Assembly (NCBI RefSeq): GCF_013177735.1 | Contig: NZ_WOEZ01000119.1 | Location: 22,485 to 86,484, forward strand | Direction: 5' to 3' | DNA: 64,000 nucleotides | From: Paraburkholderia elongata | Lineage (GTDB): Bacteria > Pseudomonadota > Gammaproteobacteria > Burkholderiales > Burkholderiaceae | Shown: piece by piece, positions 26,730 through 35,830 of the stretch | How positions within the stretch are numbered: position 1 is the stretch's first letter | Layout: each line of letters opens with the position of its first letter | The notes under the pieces: generated by a model | What the model saw: only the letters and a program-made list of their open reading frames with translations | Database searches by the model: none | What the model was told of the DNA's origin: nothing | Made by a program: the position numbers and the translations under genes

Positions 26730-28496
26730 GTGGCGACAGATGCTCCGTCAGACATCCGCTCTGATGCTCCTTATTACCTGCTGAACTTCGAGCGTGCGCT
26801 GGCGTGGCTCGCCGAGCGTTACGACGATCTGCTGGACGCGCACGAGCATGGCTTCCTGCGCGATTTCGCCGCTTTGCCGCAGCCCTCGCGCGCATTGCTG
26901 GTTCGCATGTTGATGCGCAAGGGCACGCTGTTCCGTGCCAGCCGTCTTTCTTATGACGAGATCGGTTGCCCCTTGCAGGCAGTTGCGCCCCTGGCAGCGC
27001 TCGGCTGGGTCGATGCCGAACCGGGCCTGACGCTTGACGATCTGTTCGCGCTCACCACGCGTCCCGAGTTGCTGCTGGTCTTTGCGGACGCTATCGCGTT
27101 GATCCCCGGCGCGAAGGGCTTGCGCAAACCCGATCTGCTGGAAACGCTGCGGCCGTTTTACGAAGGTGACGGTGAGGGTGAGGGTGAAGAACGAGGCGCC
27201 ATTGCACATCCGTTGTCCACGTGGCACAGCCAGACCACCGACCGCGTCTTCCACGTCGTTATCGCGCCGCTCTGCGAGCGTCTGCGCCTGATGTTCTTTG
27301 GCAACCTGCAACAGGACTGGTCGGAGTTCGTGCTTGCCGATCTCGGGGTGTTCCAGTACGAGAAGGTTGCATTCGCTCCGTCGTCGCGCGCATTTCAGCA
27401 ACGCGTGGACGTGGACGTGTACCTTGCGCTGCATGCATGCCGCGAAGCACTCGAATGGCTGCCCACGGGTGACGCTGAAGCCAGGGCGATCGACGAGCTC
27501 GTCGCCGAGATCGCCGCGATCGAAACCTCGAATCCCTGGCTCGAAACGCGTCGCGCGAAACTGCTGTTTCGTATCGGGCAGTACTGCGAGCGTCAACAGA
27601 ACTGGCCCGCTGCACTTGCCGTATATGAGCGTTGCGCGTGGCCCGGCGCGCGCCATCGGCGCTTGCGCGTGCTGGAGCGCAGCGAACGATTCGACGAAGC
27701 CTTCGCCCTCGCTTCGCAAGCCGCTGCCGGGCCCGAAAACGAAGAGGAAGCGCAGCGCGTCGCGCGCATGCTGCCGCGTTTGCAGCGCAAGCGCGGCGAG
27801 CGGGTGGCGCGTGTGCCTGCCGCACGGCCGGTCGAGCGCAGCACACTGGTGCTGCCGAGGCCTGAGGCGCCGCAACCGGTCGAATACGTCGCACGCGATC
27901 ATTTGACGTGCGAGTCGGCGCCGGTTCATTACGTCGAAAACGCGCTGATCAACTCGCTGTTCGGCTTGCTGTGCTGGGAGCCGGTGTTCGCGGCGCTGCC
28001 CGGCGCGTTTTTCCATCCGTTCCAACGCGGGCCGGCCGATTTGCATGCGCCGGATTTTCACGCACGCCGCGCCGAACAATTCGCCGCGTGTCTCATGCAA
28101 CTCGACAGCAATGCCTATCGCGAGACGATTCTGCGGCATCTGCAAAACAAGGCAGGTCTGCAATCGCCGTTCGTATTCTGGGGCTTGCTGACACCGGACC
28201 TGGTCGCATTGGCGCTCGATTGCCTGCCTGCCGCGCATCTGAAACTGTGGTTCGAGCGGCTGCTGCGCGACATCCGCAGCAACCGCTCGGGCCTGCCGGA
28301 CCTGATTCGTTTCTGGCCGGCCGAGCGCCGTTATGAATTGATCGAAGTAAAAGGCCCCGGCGACCGCTTGCAGGACAACCAGATCCGCTGGCTCGCATAC
28401 TGCGCGCAGCACGGCATGCCGGTGCGCGTGCTCGACGTGCGATGGGCCGATGAAGACGTCGCTGCGTCCGACGTCGCGGCGGAGATCGCCACATGA
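26730..28496 (+). CDS. FAN1-type VRR-NUC structure-specific nuclease
   Basis: 588-residue homologue of FAN1, the nuclease that acts on 5' flaps and interstrand crosslinks. The N-terminal DNA-binding (SAP-like/wHTH) region begins YYLLNFERALAWLAERYDDLL; a middle helical TPR-like part follows; the C-terminal VRR-NUC domain carries the PD-(D/E)XK active site as PDLIRFW (Asp near 524) and ELIEVKGPGDRLQDNQ (Glu and Lys near 539 and 541, Gln near 551). The start is GTG at 26730. Its stop overlaps the next ATG by 4 bp, and a LexA box sits just upstream, so it should be induced by DNA damage together with the helicase. Confidence 0.88.
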   Translation: MATDAPSDIRSDAPYYLLNFERALAWLAERYDDLLDAHEHGFLRDFAALPQPSRALLVRMLMRKGTLFRASRLSYDEIGCPLQAVAPLAALGWVDAEPGLTLDDLFALTTRPELLLVFADAIALIPGAKGLRKPDLLETLRPFYEGDGEGEGEERGAIAHPLSTWHSQTTDRVFHVVIAPLCERLRLMFFGNLQQDWSEFVLADLGVFQYEKVAFAPSSRAFQQRVDVDVYLALHACREALEWLPTGDAEARAIDELVAEIAAIETSNPWLETRRAKLLFRIGQYCERQQNWPAALAVYERCAWPGARHRRLRVLERSERFDEAFALASQAAAGPENEEEAQRVARMLPRLQRKRGERVARVPAARPVERSTLVLPRPEAPQPVEYVARDHLTCESAPVHYVENALINSLFGLLCWEPVFAALPGAFFHPFQRGPADLHAPDFHARRAEQFAACLMQLDSNAYRETILRHLQNKAGLQSPFVFWGLLTPDLVALALDCLPAAHLKLWFERLLRDIRSNRSGLPDLIRFWPAERRYELIEVKGPGDRLQDNQIRWLAYCAQHGMPVRVLDVRWADEDVAASDVAAEIAT

Positions 28497-30769
28497 CCTA
28501 CGTGGTCGCCGTCCGAGCGATGTGCGAATTCACCGCGAGGCGCGGCGATCTGGATCTGCGCTTCACGCCCGCGCCTACCTCGCTGGAAGGCATGGCCGGC
28601 CACGTGACGGTCGCCGGGCGGCGCGCGAGCGGCTACGAAACCGAGATCACGCTGACCGGCACGCATCGCGGCTTGACCGTGCGTGGCCGCGCCGACGGTT
28701 ACGAACCAGCGTCGAACCGGCTGGAAGAGGTCAAGACTCATCGTGGCGCGCTGGAACGGATGCCCGCTAATCACCGCACGCTGCATTGGGCGCAGGCGCT
28801 GGTGTACGGCCATCTGCTATGCCGCGCCCGCGGGCTCGCCGAATTGACGGTTGCGCTGGTCTACTTCGATATCGGCAGTCAGAAGGAAACGTCGCTGACT
28901 GAAACGCACACTGCGCGTGAGCTGGAGATTTTCTTCGTCGAGCAATGCGAGCGCTTTCTCGATTGGGCCGTGCAGGAAGAGGCACATCGCGCCGCGCGCA
29001 ATGCCGCGCTCAGCGCCTTGCAGTTTCCGCATGGCGAGTTCCGCAGCGGGCAGCGCGAGCTTGCGGCGTCGGTGTATCGCGCGGCGCGTGACGGCAAGCC
29101 GTTGATGGCGCAGGCGCCTACCGGCATCGGCAAGACGCTTGCGACGATTTTTCCGCTGCTCAAGGCGTGTGCGTTGGACCAGATCGACCGCGTGTTCTTC
29201 CTTACCGCGAAGACGCCGGGCCGCGCGCTTGCCCTCGATGCGATCGAAACGCTCCATCACAGCGCCGCGCCGTCCCCGGCGCGCTTGCCGCTTAGAACGT
29301 TGGAACTGGTCGCGCGCGACAAGGCCTGCGAGCATCCCGACAAGGCCTGCAACGGCGAGTCCTGTCCGCTCGCGCGCGGCTTCTACGACCGGCTCGATGC
29401 GGCTCGCAGCACGGCGTTGGCAGGGCCCAAGCTCGACCGCGCGTCGGTGCGCGAAGCGGCGCTCGAGCACGACGTCTGCCCGTACTATCTCGCGCAGGAA
29501 CTGGCGCGCTGGTCCGACGTGGTGGTCGGCGATTACAACTACTACTACGACAGCAGCGCGATGCTGTATGCGCTCACGCAGATCAATCAGTGGCGCGTCG
29601 GCGTGCTGGTCGACGAGGCGCACAACCTGCTCGACCGGGCACGGCGCATGTACAGCGCGTCGCTCGATCAGGCGGCGTTCCGGCTCGCCCGCAAAACCGC
29701 GCCTGCGACGTTGAAGAAGCCGCTGGAACGGCTTCAGCGCGAGTGGAACGCCGTCAAGCGCGCGCAGACGGACACCTATCAGGTCTACGCCGACGCGCCC
29801 GGCAAACTGCTTTCGGCCGCACAGAATCTGATCGGCGCGGTGACGGATCAACTCGCCGAAGCACCGCTTTCAATCGACGAAGCGTCGCTGCGGTTTTTCT
29901 TCGACGCCATGCATTTCGTCGCGCTGGCGGAGCAGTTCGGCGAGCATTCGATTTTCGATATCACGCTCACCACCGATCGCTACGCGCCGCGCGACCAAAC
30001 GAACGCCACGCTATGTGTGCGCAATGTGATCCCGGCACCGTTCCTCGCGGGGCGCTACGCTGCCGCGCGCACCACGGTGATGTTTTCCGGCACGCTCAAT
30101 CCGCATCATTTCTATCGCGACACGCTCGGTCTGCCCGAGCAGACGAACTGGCTCGACGTCGAAGGGCCGTTCCGCGCCGAGCAGTTGCAGGTGCGTGTGG
30201 CGGGCAATGTATCGACGCGCTGGCGTGACCGCGAACGTTCGCTCGTGCCCATCGTCGATCTGATCGCGAAGCAGTACGCCGGGCAGCCGGGCAACTATCT
30301 CGGGTTCCTGAGCAGCTTCGAGTATCTGCAGCGGGTGGTGGCGTTGATGCGCGAGCGTCATCCGGAACTGCCGGTATGGGCGCAAGAACCGGGCATGGAC
30401 GAGGCAGCGCGCGACGCGTTCCTCGCGCGCTTTCGCACCATGAACCAGGGCGTGGGCTTCGCGGTGTTAGGCGGCGCGTTCTCCGAGGGCGTCGATCTGG
30501 TCGGTCAGCAACTGATCGGCGCCTTCATCGCCACGCTCGGCCTGCCGCAGATGAACGACGTCAACGAACAGATGCGCCGCACGATGGACGCGAAGTTCGG
30601 CAACGGCTACGACTACATGTATCTGTATCCCGGCTTGCAGAAGGTCGTGCAGGCCGCGGGCCGGGTCATTCGCACGGAGCAGGATCAGGGTGTGGTGCAT
30701 CTGATCGACGACCGCTACCGGCGGCCGGAAGTGCGTCGTTTATTGCCGCGCTGGTGGCAGGTGGAGTAG
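28493..30769 (+). CDS. Nuclease-helicase fusion: Cas4/RecB-like nuclease plus XPD/DinG-type helicase
   Basis: 758 residues. The first 175 resemble a PD-(D/E)XK nuclease of the Cas4/RecB kind: GRADGY with Asp68, LEEVK with Glu79 and Lys81, and Gln101 in WAQALVYGH. The rest is an iron-sulfur superfamily 2 helicase: Walker A APTGIGKT (208-215), cluster cysteines at 279, 286, 291 and 329, DEAH at 374-377, and C-terminal motifs GAFSEGVDLVG and AAGRVIRTEQDQG. XPD/DinG enzymes unwind 5' to 3'. It overlaps the FAN1-type gene by 4 bp, so the two are co-translated; the context indicates crosslink or replication-fork repair under SOS control. Confidence 0.9.
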   Translation: MTYVVAVRAMCEFTARRGDLDLRFTPAPTSLEGMAGHVTVAGRRASGYETEITLTGTHRGLTVRGRADGYEPASNRLEEVKTHRGALERMPANHRTLHWAQALVYGHLLCRARGLAELTVALVYFDIGSQKETSLTETHTARELEIFFVEQCERFLDWAVQEEAHRAARNAALSALQFPHGEFRSGQRELAASVYRAARDGKPLMAQAPTGIGKTLATIFPLLKACALDQIDRVFFLTAKTPGRALALDAIETLHHSAAPSPARLPLRTLELVARDKACEHPDKACNGESCPLARGFYDRLDAARSTALAGPKLDRASVREAALEHDVCPYYLAQELARWSDVVVGDYNYYYDSSAMLYALTQINQWRVGVLVDEAHNLLDRARRMYSASLDQAAFRLARKTAPATLKKPLERLQREWNAVKRAQTDTYQVYADAPGKLLSAAQNLIGAVTDQLAEAPLSIDEASLRFFFDAMHFVALAEQFGEHSIFDITLTTDRYAPRDQTNATLCVRNVIPAPFLAGRYAAARTTVMFSGTLNPHHFYRDTLGLPEQTNWLDVEGPFRAEQLQVRVAGNVSTRWRDRERSLVPIVDLIAKQYAGQPGNYLGFLSSFEYLQRVVALMRERHPELPVWAQEPGMDEAARDAFLARFRTMNQGVGFAVLGGAFSEGVDLVGQQLIGAFIATLGLPQMNDVNEQMRRTMDAKFGNGYDYMYLYPGLQKVVQAAGRVIRTEQDQGVVHLIDDRYRRPEVRRLLPRWWQVE

Positions 30770-30853
30770 GGCAACCAGCACGGCCTGTACTTCACTCATG
30801 CGGAGAAGTTGAACCAGGATTTGCTGGCGTTCCTGGGCCACCGGCCGGTTTAG
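30770..30853 (+). pseudogene. C-terminal relic of an alpha/beta hydrolase
   Basis: Directly after the helicase stop, 27 codons in the same frame read GNQHGLYFTHAEKLNQDLL..., ending in a TAG. HGLYFTH followed by LNxDLLAFL is the usual extreme C-terminus of chloroperoxidase-like alpha/beta hydrolases, including the catalytic His. No start or upstream part survives. The antisense of this relic now encodes the tail of the mechanosensitive channel protein. Confidence 0.5.
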
Positions 30854-33365
30854 GGTCGACGGCCAGTTGATCTTCCACCGGTGCATCGGCCTTCCCGGCG
30901 GCCGCCTTCAGCGAGCCGTCGGCAGGCGGCGTTGAAGGCGGTTCTTCCTTCGCTGAGTCCTTCGTTGCAGCCTTGGGGGCGTCATTCGCTGCACCGTTCG
31001 ATTCGAATTTGGCCGGTACGCTCTCCGGGTCCCACGTCAGCAAATGCCGCTGCGGGTTGGCGATTTCGATGCCGCGCGCGCTGAACTGGTCGACAATGCG
31101 CCGGTTGAATTCGCGCTGCACTCCCCAGCGCGCGCTGTCGCGGCATTGGATCTGGCCGGCCAGCGTCACCGCCGAGCCATCCACCCCATCCACGCCCCAG
31201 AAGCTGAAGTCGGACAGAATGCCGTCCTTGAATTTCTCATCCTCGCGCAGCGCGGCGCCGATCTCCTTCAGCGTGTCGATCGCCAGATCGACGTCCTCGC
31301 CAAACACGATATTCACCTTCACCGCCGCATTGCCGAGTCCGCGATTGGTGTTGTTCACCGTCGAGACCGAACTGAACGGCACGGTGTAGAGCGACCCGTC
31401 GCCGCCGCGCAAGCGCACGGTGCGGATCGACAGATATTCGACCGTACCGGACACGCTCGCGAGCGTGACCCAGTCGCCGACCTGCATGGCGTTTTCCATC
31501 AACAGGAACATGCCGGTGATGAAATCCTGCACCAGCTTTTGCGACCCGAAGCCGAGCGCCACGCCGAAGATACTCGCGCCCGCCAGCAGCGGCCCGATGT
31601 TCACGCCGAGTTCGCTCAGGCCGGTGAGCACCACCACCAGCGCGATCACGCAGAAGAGCACGCTGCGCAGCATCGGCAGCAGTGTACGCAGACGCGCGGC
31701 GCGCACCAGGTCACCGCTGGCGGTCCAGCGGTCCAGCCGCTTTTCGATCGCCACGTTGGCACTTTCCCACACCACTAGCGCGATCACGGCAGCGACACCG
31801 ATCGTGACCAGCGCCGAAGCCAGCCGATGGCCGATCGTGCCGGCCTGGAACAGCTCGCCCACGTCGACGCCCCATACCTGCAGCAGCGCGAGCGCAGTGA
31901 CGATGCCGATGATCCACGCGACGACTCGCCGCAGCAGCGGGTAATAGCGGTAGGCGTGCTGTTGCACGAGCGACTTCTCCGCGTCGCCCTGTACATGGAA
32001 TAGCCGAGCCATGGCGCCGAAAATCACGATCGCGATGACCCTCGCGCCCACCAGGATTGCCAGCGTAATGCCGCCGAGATGCAGCAGGGTGTGATAGCCG
32101 TTCTGCACGTCGAGCGCCCAGATGAACCATAGTGCCATCACCATGAACACCGCGAACCACGCCCATGCGTCGGCGAGCGCATTGCCGAACATTTCCAGCG
32201 ATTTGCGCGCGGCGAAGCGCTTGCGGATCAATTCGCCGACCGGCTTCGCGCATTGCAGGATCAGGATCGAAATCATGATGTGGCCGGCGAGCGCGACCAC
32301 CTTCAACAGCGCGAGATGCGCCGCGTCGTTCAGGCCGAGTGCCTGCGCGATCTCCGCGATCGCCGAACCTGCGCCGACCACGGCGACGATCCGCACGATC
32401 CAGTGCTGCACGAAGACGGCCCACGCATCGCCCATGCGCAACAGACGCAGGCGCGGCGCGGTGGGCTGCAGGAAGAAGCCGCTGCCTATCACGATCAGGC
32501 GGCACAGCACGTAGATGTCGATCAGCGAATCGAGCGCGCGGTCTTGCGGCGTGCCGTCGCCGGTGACGATCGACATCAGCGCGCTGGCCGCGGCGACGAA
32601 CACTGCCAGCGGCAACAGGCGCAGCACCACCGTCAGCAGCGAGCGCGGCAGACGCTGCAGGAGCGTCAAGTGATGCACGGCCTTCTGCTTGCCTTTGGCT
32701 TCGGTGATTTTGCCGGTGGCGGGCGTGGGCGTCGTTGCGGACGCGCCGGGCAGGTCGGCTTGCGGCGCAGCGTTGTCTTCGCCACGTTCGCGACGCGCGG
32801 CGAGGGCCGCATACGCGCGGCGCAACACGCGGCGCGCGAGCCATTCGAGCCCGAGCGCGGGCAGCAGCGCCGCCAGCAGCGACCAGACGACATGACCCAG
32901 CACGCTACGCGCTTGCGGGTTGGTCGATTGCAAATGCCACCAGGCACGCACCGACGCTACGTCGAGCAGCGCGGCGACCGAACGGCGTAATGACGTGCCG
33001 AGATGCACGGCCCAATGCGCGCCCTGACGCGCCAGTTGCGAGGCGAGGCCATTGGACTGGAATGCGCCTGGAACGACCGCGGCGGCGCTGCTGGCGGCCG
33101 GGGGGGCCGAAGCCGCCGCCGCCGCTGAGGCGGGCGGAGCGCTGAGTGCGCCCGCTGCGGCGATCGCCTGGAGCGTGTCGCTGACTTGCGCGCGGCGTGT
33201 GGGGTCATTGAGGACGCTGAGGGCCTGGCGGGCCTGTTCGGGCGTCAGGGCGATCGCCGCGCCGGATGCCGCGGATACGGCGGCGGGTTGCGCTACGGCG
33301 GCAAAGACCGGCGCGGCGCTCAGGATGAGAAAAACGAGAAACCAGGCGTGAAGTATTTTGCGCAT
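30792..33365 (-). CDS. Large MscS-family mechanosensitive channel (YbiO-like)
   Basis: 857-residue inner membrane protein that would open under membrane tension. An N-terminal signal peptide (MRKILHAWFLVFLILSAAPVFA) is followed by an Ala/Pro-rich periplasmic part, many hydrophobic helices, and the MscS core near the C-terminus: pore helix LGVNIGPLLAGASIFGVALG, then GSQKLVQDFITGMFLLMENAMQVGDWV and the beta domain IRTVRLRGGDGSLYTVPFSSVSTVNNTNRG. Length and layout resemble E. coli YbiO rather than the short MscS. The final 20 or so residues are Gly/Pro/Asn/Ser-rich, lie antisense to a hydrolase relic and are unlikely to be ancestral. Confidence 0.9.
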   Translation of the reverse strand: MRKILHAWFLVFLILSAAPVFAAVAQPAAVSAASGAAIALTPEQARQALSVLNDPTRRAQVSDTLQAIAAAGALSAPPASAAAAASAPPAASSAAAVVPGAFQSNGLASQLARQGAHWAVHLGTSLRRSVAALLDVASVRAWWHLQSTNPQARSVLGHVVWSLLAALLPALGLEWLARRVLRRAYAALAARRERGEDNAAPQADLPGASATTPTPATGKITEAKGKQKAVHHLTLLQRLPRSLLTVVLRLLPLAVFVAAASALMSIVTGDGTPQDRALDSLIDIYVLCRLIVIGSGFFLQPTAPRLRLLRMGDAWAVFVQHWIVRIVAVVGAGSAIAEIAQALGLNDAAHLALLKVVALAGHIMISILILQCAKPVGELIRKRFAARKSLEMFGNALADAWAWFAVFMVMALWFIWALDVQNGYHTLLHLGGITLAILVGARVIAIVIFGAMARLFHVQGDAEKSLVQQHAYRYYPLLRRVVAWIIGIVTALALLQVWGVDVGELFQAGTIGHRLASALVTIGVAAVIALVVWESANVAIEKRLDRWTASGDLVRAARLRTLLPMLRSVLFCVIALVVVLTGLSELGVNIGPLLAGASIFGVALGFGSQKLVQDFITGMFLLMENAMQVGDWVTLASVSGTVEYLSIRTVRLRGGDGSLYTVPFSSVSTVNNTNRGLGNAAVKVNIVFGEDVDLAIDTLKEIGAALREDEKFKDGILSDFSFWGVDGVDGSAVTLAGQIQCRDSARWGVQREFNRRIVDQFSARGIEIANPQRHLLTWDPESVPAKFESNGAANDAPKAATKDSAKEEPPSTPPADGSLKAAAGKADAPVEDQLAVDPKPAGGPGTPANPGSTSPHE

Positions 33366-33558
33366 AAGGTGTAAAACAGGGTACCGGGTGCGGACGGTGG
33401 TGCCGGGACAGATAGGTCGATTCGGCGGCGAGATCTCCGAACCGACACGGGTTTGGCCTTACAAGTTCCACCCGTGGCGGCTTTCGGTGGTCACCCAAGG
33501 GTTCGGCCAGCCGGTTCGAATTGTCATGTCAGGTAGCAAAAAACTTGCCCGACGATGC

Positions 33559-33909
33559 CTATTCCGTTGCGTCCACCGCGCCCATCGCCGGCACCCCAAG
33601 CGTGCCTTCAACTACCTCGGTGAAGGTGCGCTCCTCGCGCAGAATGAAGCGCTTGGTCTGTGCGAACTGGAAATTTTCGCGCGCTTCGGCGTCGCCTCGC
33701 AGCCTCGCCCGATAGGCTTCGTATGCGGCGAGGCTATCGAACGCAATCAAGCCCCAGGCGATGTCGTTGGTCCCTTCGTGGGGCAGAAAGTAGCCGATCA
33801 GATGACCGCCGCAGCGGGGGATGATGCGGCCCCAGTTGCGAGCGTAGTCGTTGAAGGCATCGCGCTGGAATGGGTCGATCTGATAACGGATAAAGCAGGT
33901 AATCGTCAT
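33559..33909 (-). CDS. NIPSNAP-family protein
   Basis: 116-residue single-domain protein of the dimeric alpha/beta-barrel (ferredoxin-like) NIPSNAP family. Characteristic segments are ITCFIRYQIDPFQRDAFNDY, IIPRCGGHLIGYFLPHEGTND and WGLIAFDSLAAYEAYRARL, ending FILREERTFTEVV. No catalytic role is established for bacterial members. It is transcribed away from the channel gene and is separated by 115 bp from the DHA2 transporter gene upstream on the same strand. Nothing else in the 193-bp gap to the channel start is recognisable. Confidence 0.85.
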   Translation of the reverse strand: MTITCFIRYQIDPFQRDAFNDYARNWGRIIPRCGGHLIGYFLPHEGTNDIAWGLIAFDSLAAYEAYRARLRGDAEARENFQFAQTKRFILREERTFTEVVEGTLGVPAMGAVDATE

Positions 33910-34024
33910 GTGCAGGCTCCCGATCGGGTAGTGGTGGTCTGAGGTACCTGAGTACCAGTATGGTGACCTGTTGACCGCGACGTTTCACTGTTTTCTGAAC
34001 TGTTGATGAGATAGTCCTGCCTCT

Positions 34025-35692
34025 CTAGGGCTCGCGTCGCGAGCGGATCGTCACAGCCGCCAGCGCCGCGCCGGCTAGCGCACAAAGCGCCGACACCAGC
34101 GCCACCGCCCGCAGCGCCGCACCCAAAGCCTCGGCTTGGGCCTGAGTCACTTCGGCATGCGAAGCGCTTTGCGCGGCGCCGGATGGCGCGGAGGCCGCAT
34201 CCATACCGGCTTGTGCCAGACGCGCCACCTGACGTGCCTCTTGAGGGATATTCAACGCATCGAGCCGCGCGTCGAGCGCCGCGTCGTGCGACCACACGAA
34301 CACGATGCCGAGCACCGCAATCGCCAGCAGACTCGCCACCCTGGCGACGGCATTATTGATGCCCGAGGCGACGCCCGTACGCGCGGCGGATACCGACGTC
34401 ATTACGGTCGTCGTCAACGGTGCGACGGTAATCGTCATGCCGAGTCCGAGCACGACAAGCGCTGGAAAGAAGCCGCGCCAATATTCACCGTGTACCCAGG
34501 GCAGCGCGAGCATCGCAAAGCCAAGCGCCGCGATCACCGGCCCGATGCTCAGCAGGGTCCGCGCGCCATAACGGCCCGTCAGGCCGCCGGTGAAACGCGA
34601 CAACAGGCCGATCGTGACCGGCACCGGCAGCAGCGCGGCGCCTGCCTCGGTCGCGCTATAGCCATACGCGCGGATCAGCGTGAACGGCAGGAAGAACAGT
34701 GCGCCGCCCAGCCCAAAGTAGAGCAGCAGCGTAACGAGGTTCGCGCCGACGAAGTCGCGCGAACGGAATACGTCGAGCGGCATCATCGGATTGCGGGCCT
34801 TTGCTTCGAGCGCGACGAAGCCGGTCAGCACGAGCAGGCCGCCGAGGATCAAAGCCAGCACCCAGCGGTCGCCGAAGCCGCGCGCCGACGCGATGGTCAG
34901 GCCGTAGGTCAACGCGGCAAGCCCCGCGGCCGCTGTGACGGCGCCCGGCCAGTCGAGCCTGGGCAGCGCGTGCCCCTTGAGCGCAGGGTCTGGGCCGGAT
35001 GGATCGTCTTCCTGCCGGCTATCCGGCACGGCGATGACCGCCAGCGCGATGGTTGCGCACGCAATCGGTACGTTCAGAAAGAAAATCGCCCGCCACGAAA
35101 ACGCATCGACAAGCCAGCCGCCCGCCACCGGCCCGACCGCCGAGGTGATCGCGCCGACGCCGGCCCAGGTGCCGATCGCCTGGCCACGCTCCTTGTCGTC
35201 GAACACCGCACCGATGATGGCGAGACTGCTCGGCACCAGCAGCGCCGCGCCGATGCCTTGCACGGCGCGCGCCGCAATCAGGGCGCCGACGCCTGGTGCC
35301 AGGCCGCAGCCGATCGAGGCCAGCGTGAACAAGCCGATTCCCGCGATAAATACGGTGCGCCGGCCGAGCTGGTCGCCGAGCGAGCCGCCCACCAGCACCA
35401 GCGCGCCGAGAAACAGCAGATACGCGTTGACCACCCACTGGATCGCGGCGACGCTCGCGCCCAGTTCGGTCTGGATCGACGGCAGCGCGACGTTGACCAC
35501 GGAGCCGTCGATGAACGCCATGCTCGAGCCGAGGATGGTCGCGGCGAGCGCGAGCCTTTTGCGCCGGCACGGGCGATCGAAGCTAAGGGGCTGAGCGTGG
35601 ATGGCGAGCGTGTCGCACGGACTCGCCTGGGCGGGGAGGACGGAGGAGGGGCGGCGCACGAGCGCCGGAGCGTGCTGATCGGCCACTTCCAC
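34025..35692 (-). CDS. DHA2-family MFS drug/metabolite exporter (EmrB/QacA type)
   Basis: 555-residue proton-driven exporter with about 14 membrane segments. Motif A after TM2 is GDQLGRRTVFIAGI and motif C in TM5 is SAVGPVAGGWLV, both diagnostic of DHA2 antiporters; the substrate-site segment MAFIDGSVVNVALPSIQ in TM1 carries the conserved Asp. The start given is a GTG at 35692; the hydrophobic core begins about 45 residues later, so a shorter product is possible. No membrane-fusion partner gene (EmrA) adjoins it. Substrate unknown. Confidence 0.9.
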   Translation of the reverse strand: MEVADQHAPALVRRPSSVLPAQASPCDTLAIHAQPLSFDRPCRRKRLALAATILGSSMAFIDGSVVNVALPSIQTELGASVAAIQWVVNAYLLFLGALVLVGGSLGDQLGRRTVFIAGIGLFTLASIGCGLAPGVGALIAARAVQGIGAALLVPSSLAIIGAVFDDKERGQAIGTWAGVGAITSAVGPVAGGWLVDAFSWRAIFFLNVPIACATIALAVIAVPDSRQEDDPSGPDPALKGHALPRLDWPGAVTAAAGLAALTYGLTIASARGFGDRWVLALILGGLLVLTGFVALEAKARNPMMPLDVFRSRDFVGANLVTLLLYFGLGGALFFLPFTLIRAYGYSATEAGAALLPVPVTIGLLSRFTGGLTGRYGARTLLSIGPVIAALGFAMLALPWVHGEYWRGFFPALVVLGLGMTITVAPLTTTVMTSVSAARTGVASGINNAVARVASLLAIAVLGIVFVWSHDAALDARLDALNIPQEARQVARLAQAGMDAASAPSGAAQSASHAEVTQAQAEALGAALRAVALVSALCALAGAALAAVTIRSRREP

Positions 35693-35830
35693 TCCCGGGT
35701 GGATGAACGGCTTTCAGAATAGCAACGCCAACGGGGATCCGATAGGCCGTTACGACGTCCGGCGCGCCGGACCGCAGCACCCGATGCGGCAATATTTGCG
35801 GAAGTTCGCCGGCTTAGGCGGCCTGTGAGA

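Noticed and set aside
26748..28412. 554-codon minus-strand frame under the FAN1-type gene
   Set aside because: Antisense shadow of a gene with clear VRR-NUC motifs; composition (Arg, Gln, Ala) is typical of a high-GC shadow.
28493..29020. Cas4-like domain as part of a CRISPR system
   Set aside because: The domain is fused to an XPD/DinG helicase in a LexA-controlled repair operon; no repeats or other cas genes are nearby.
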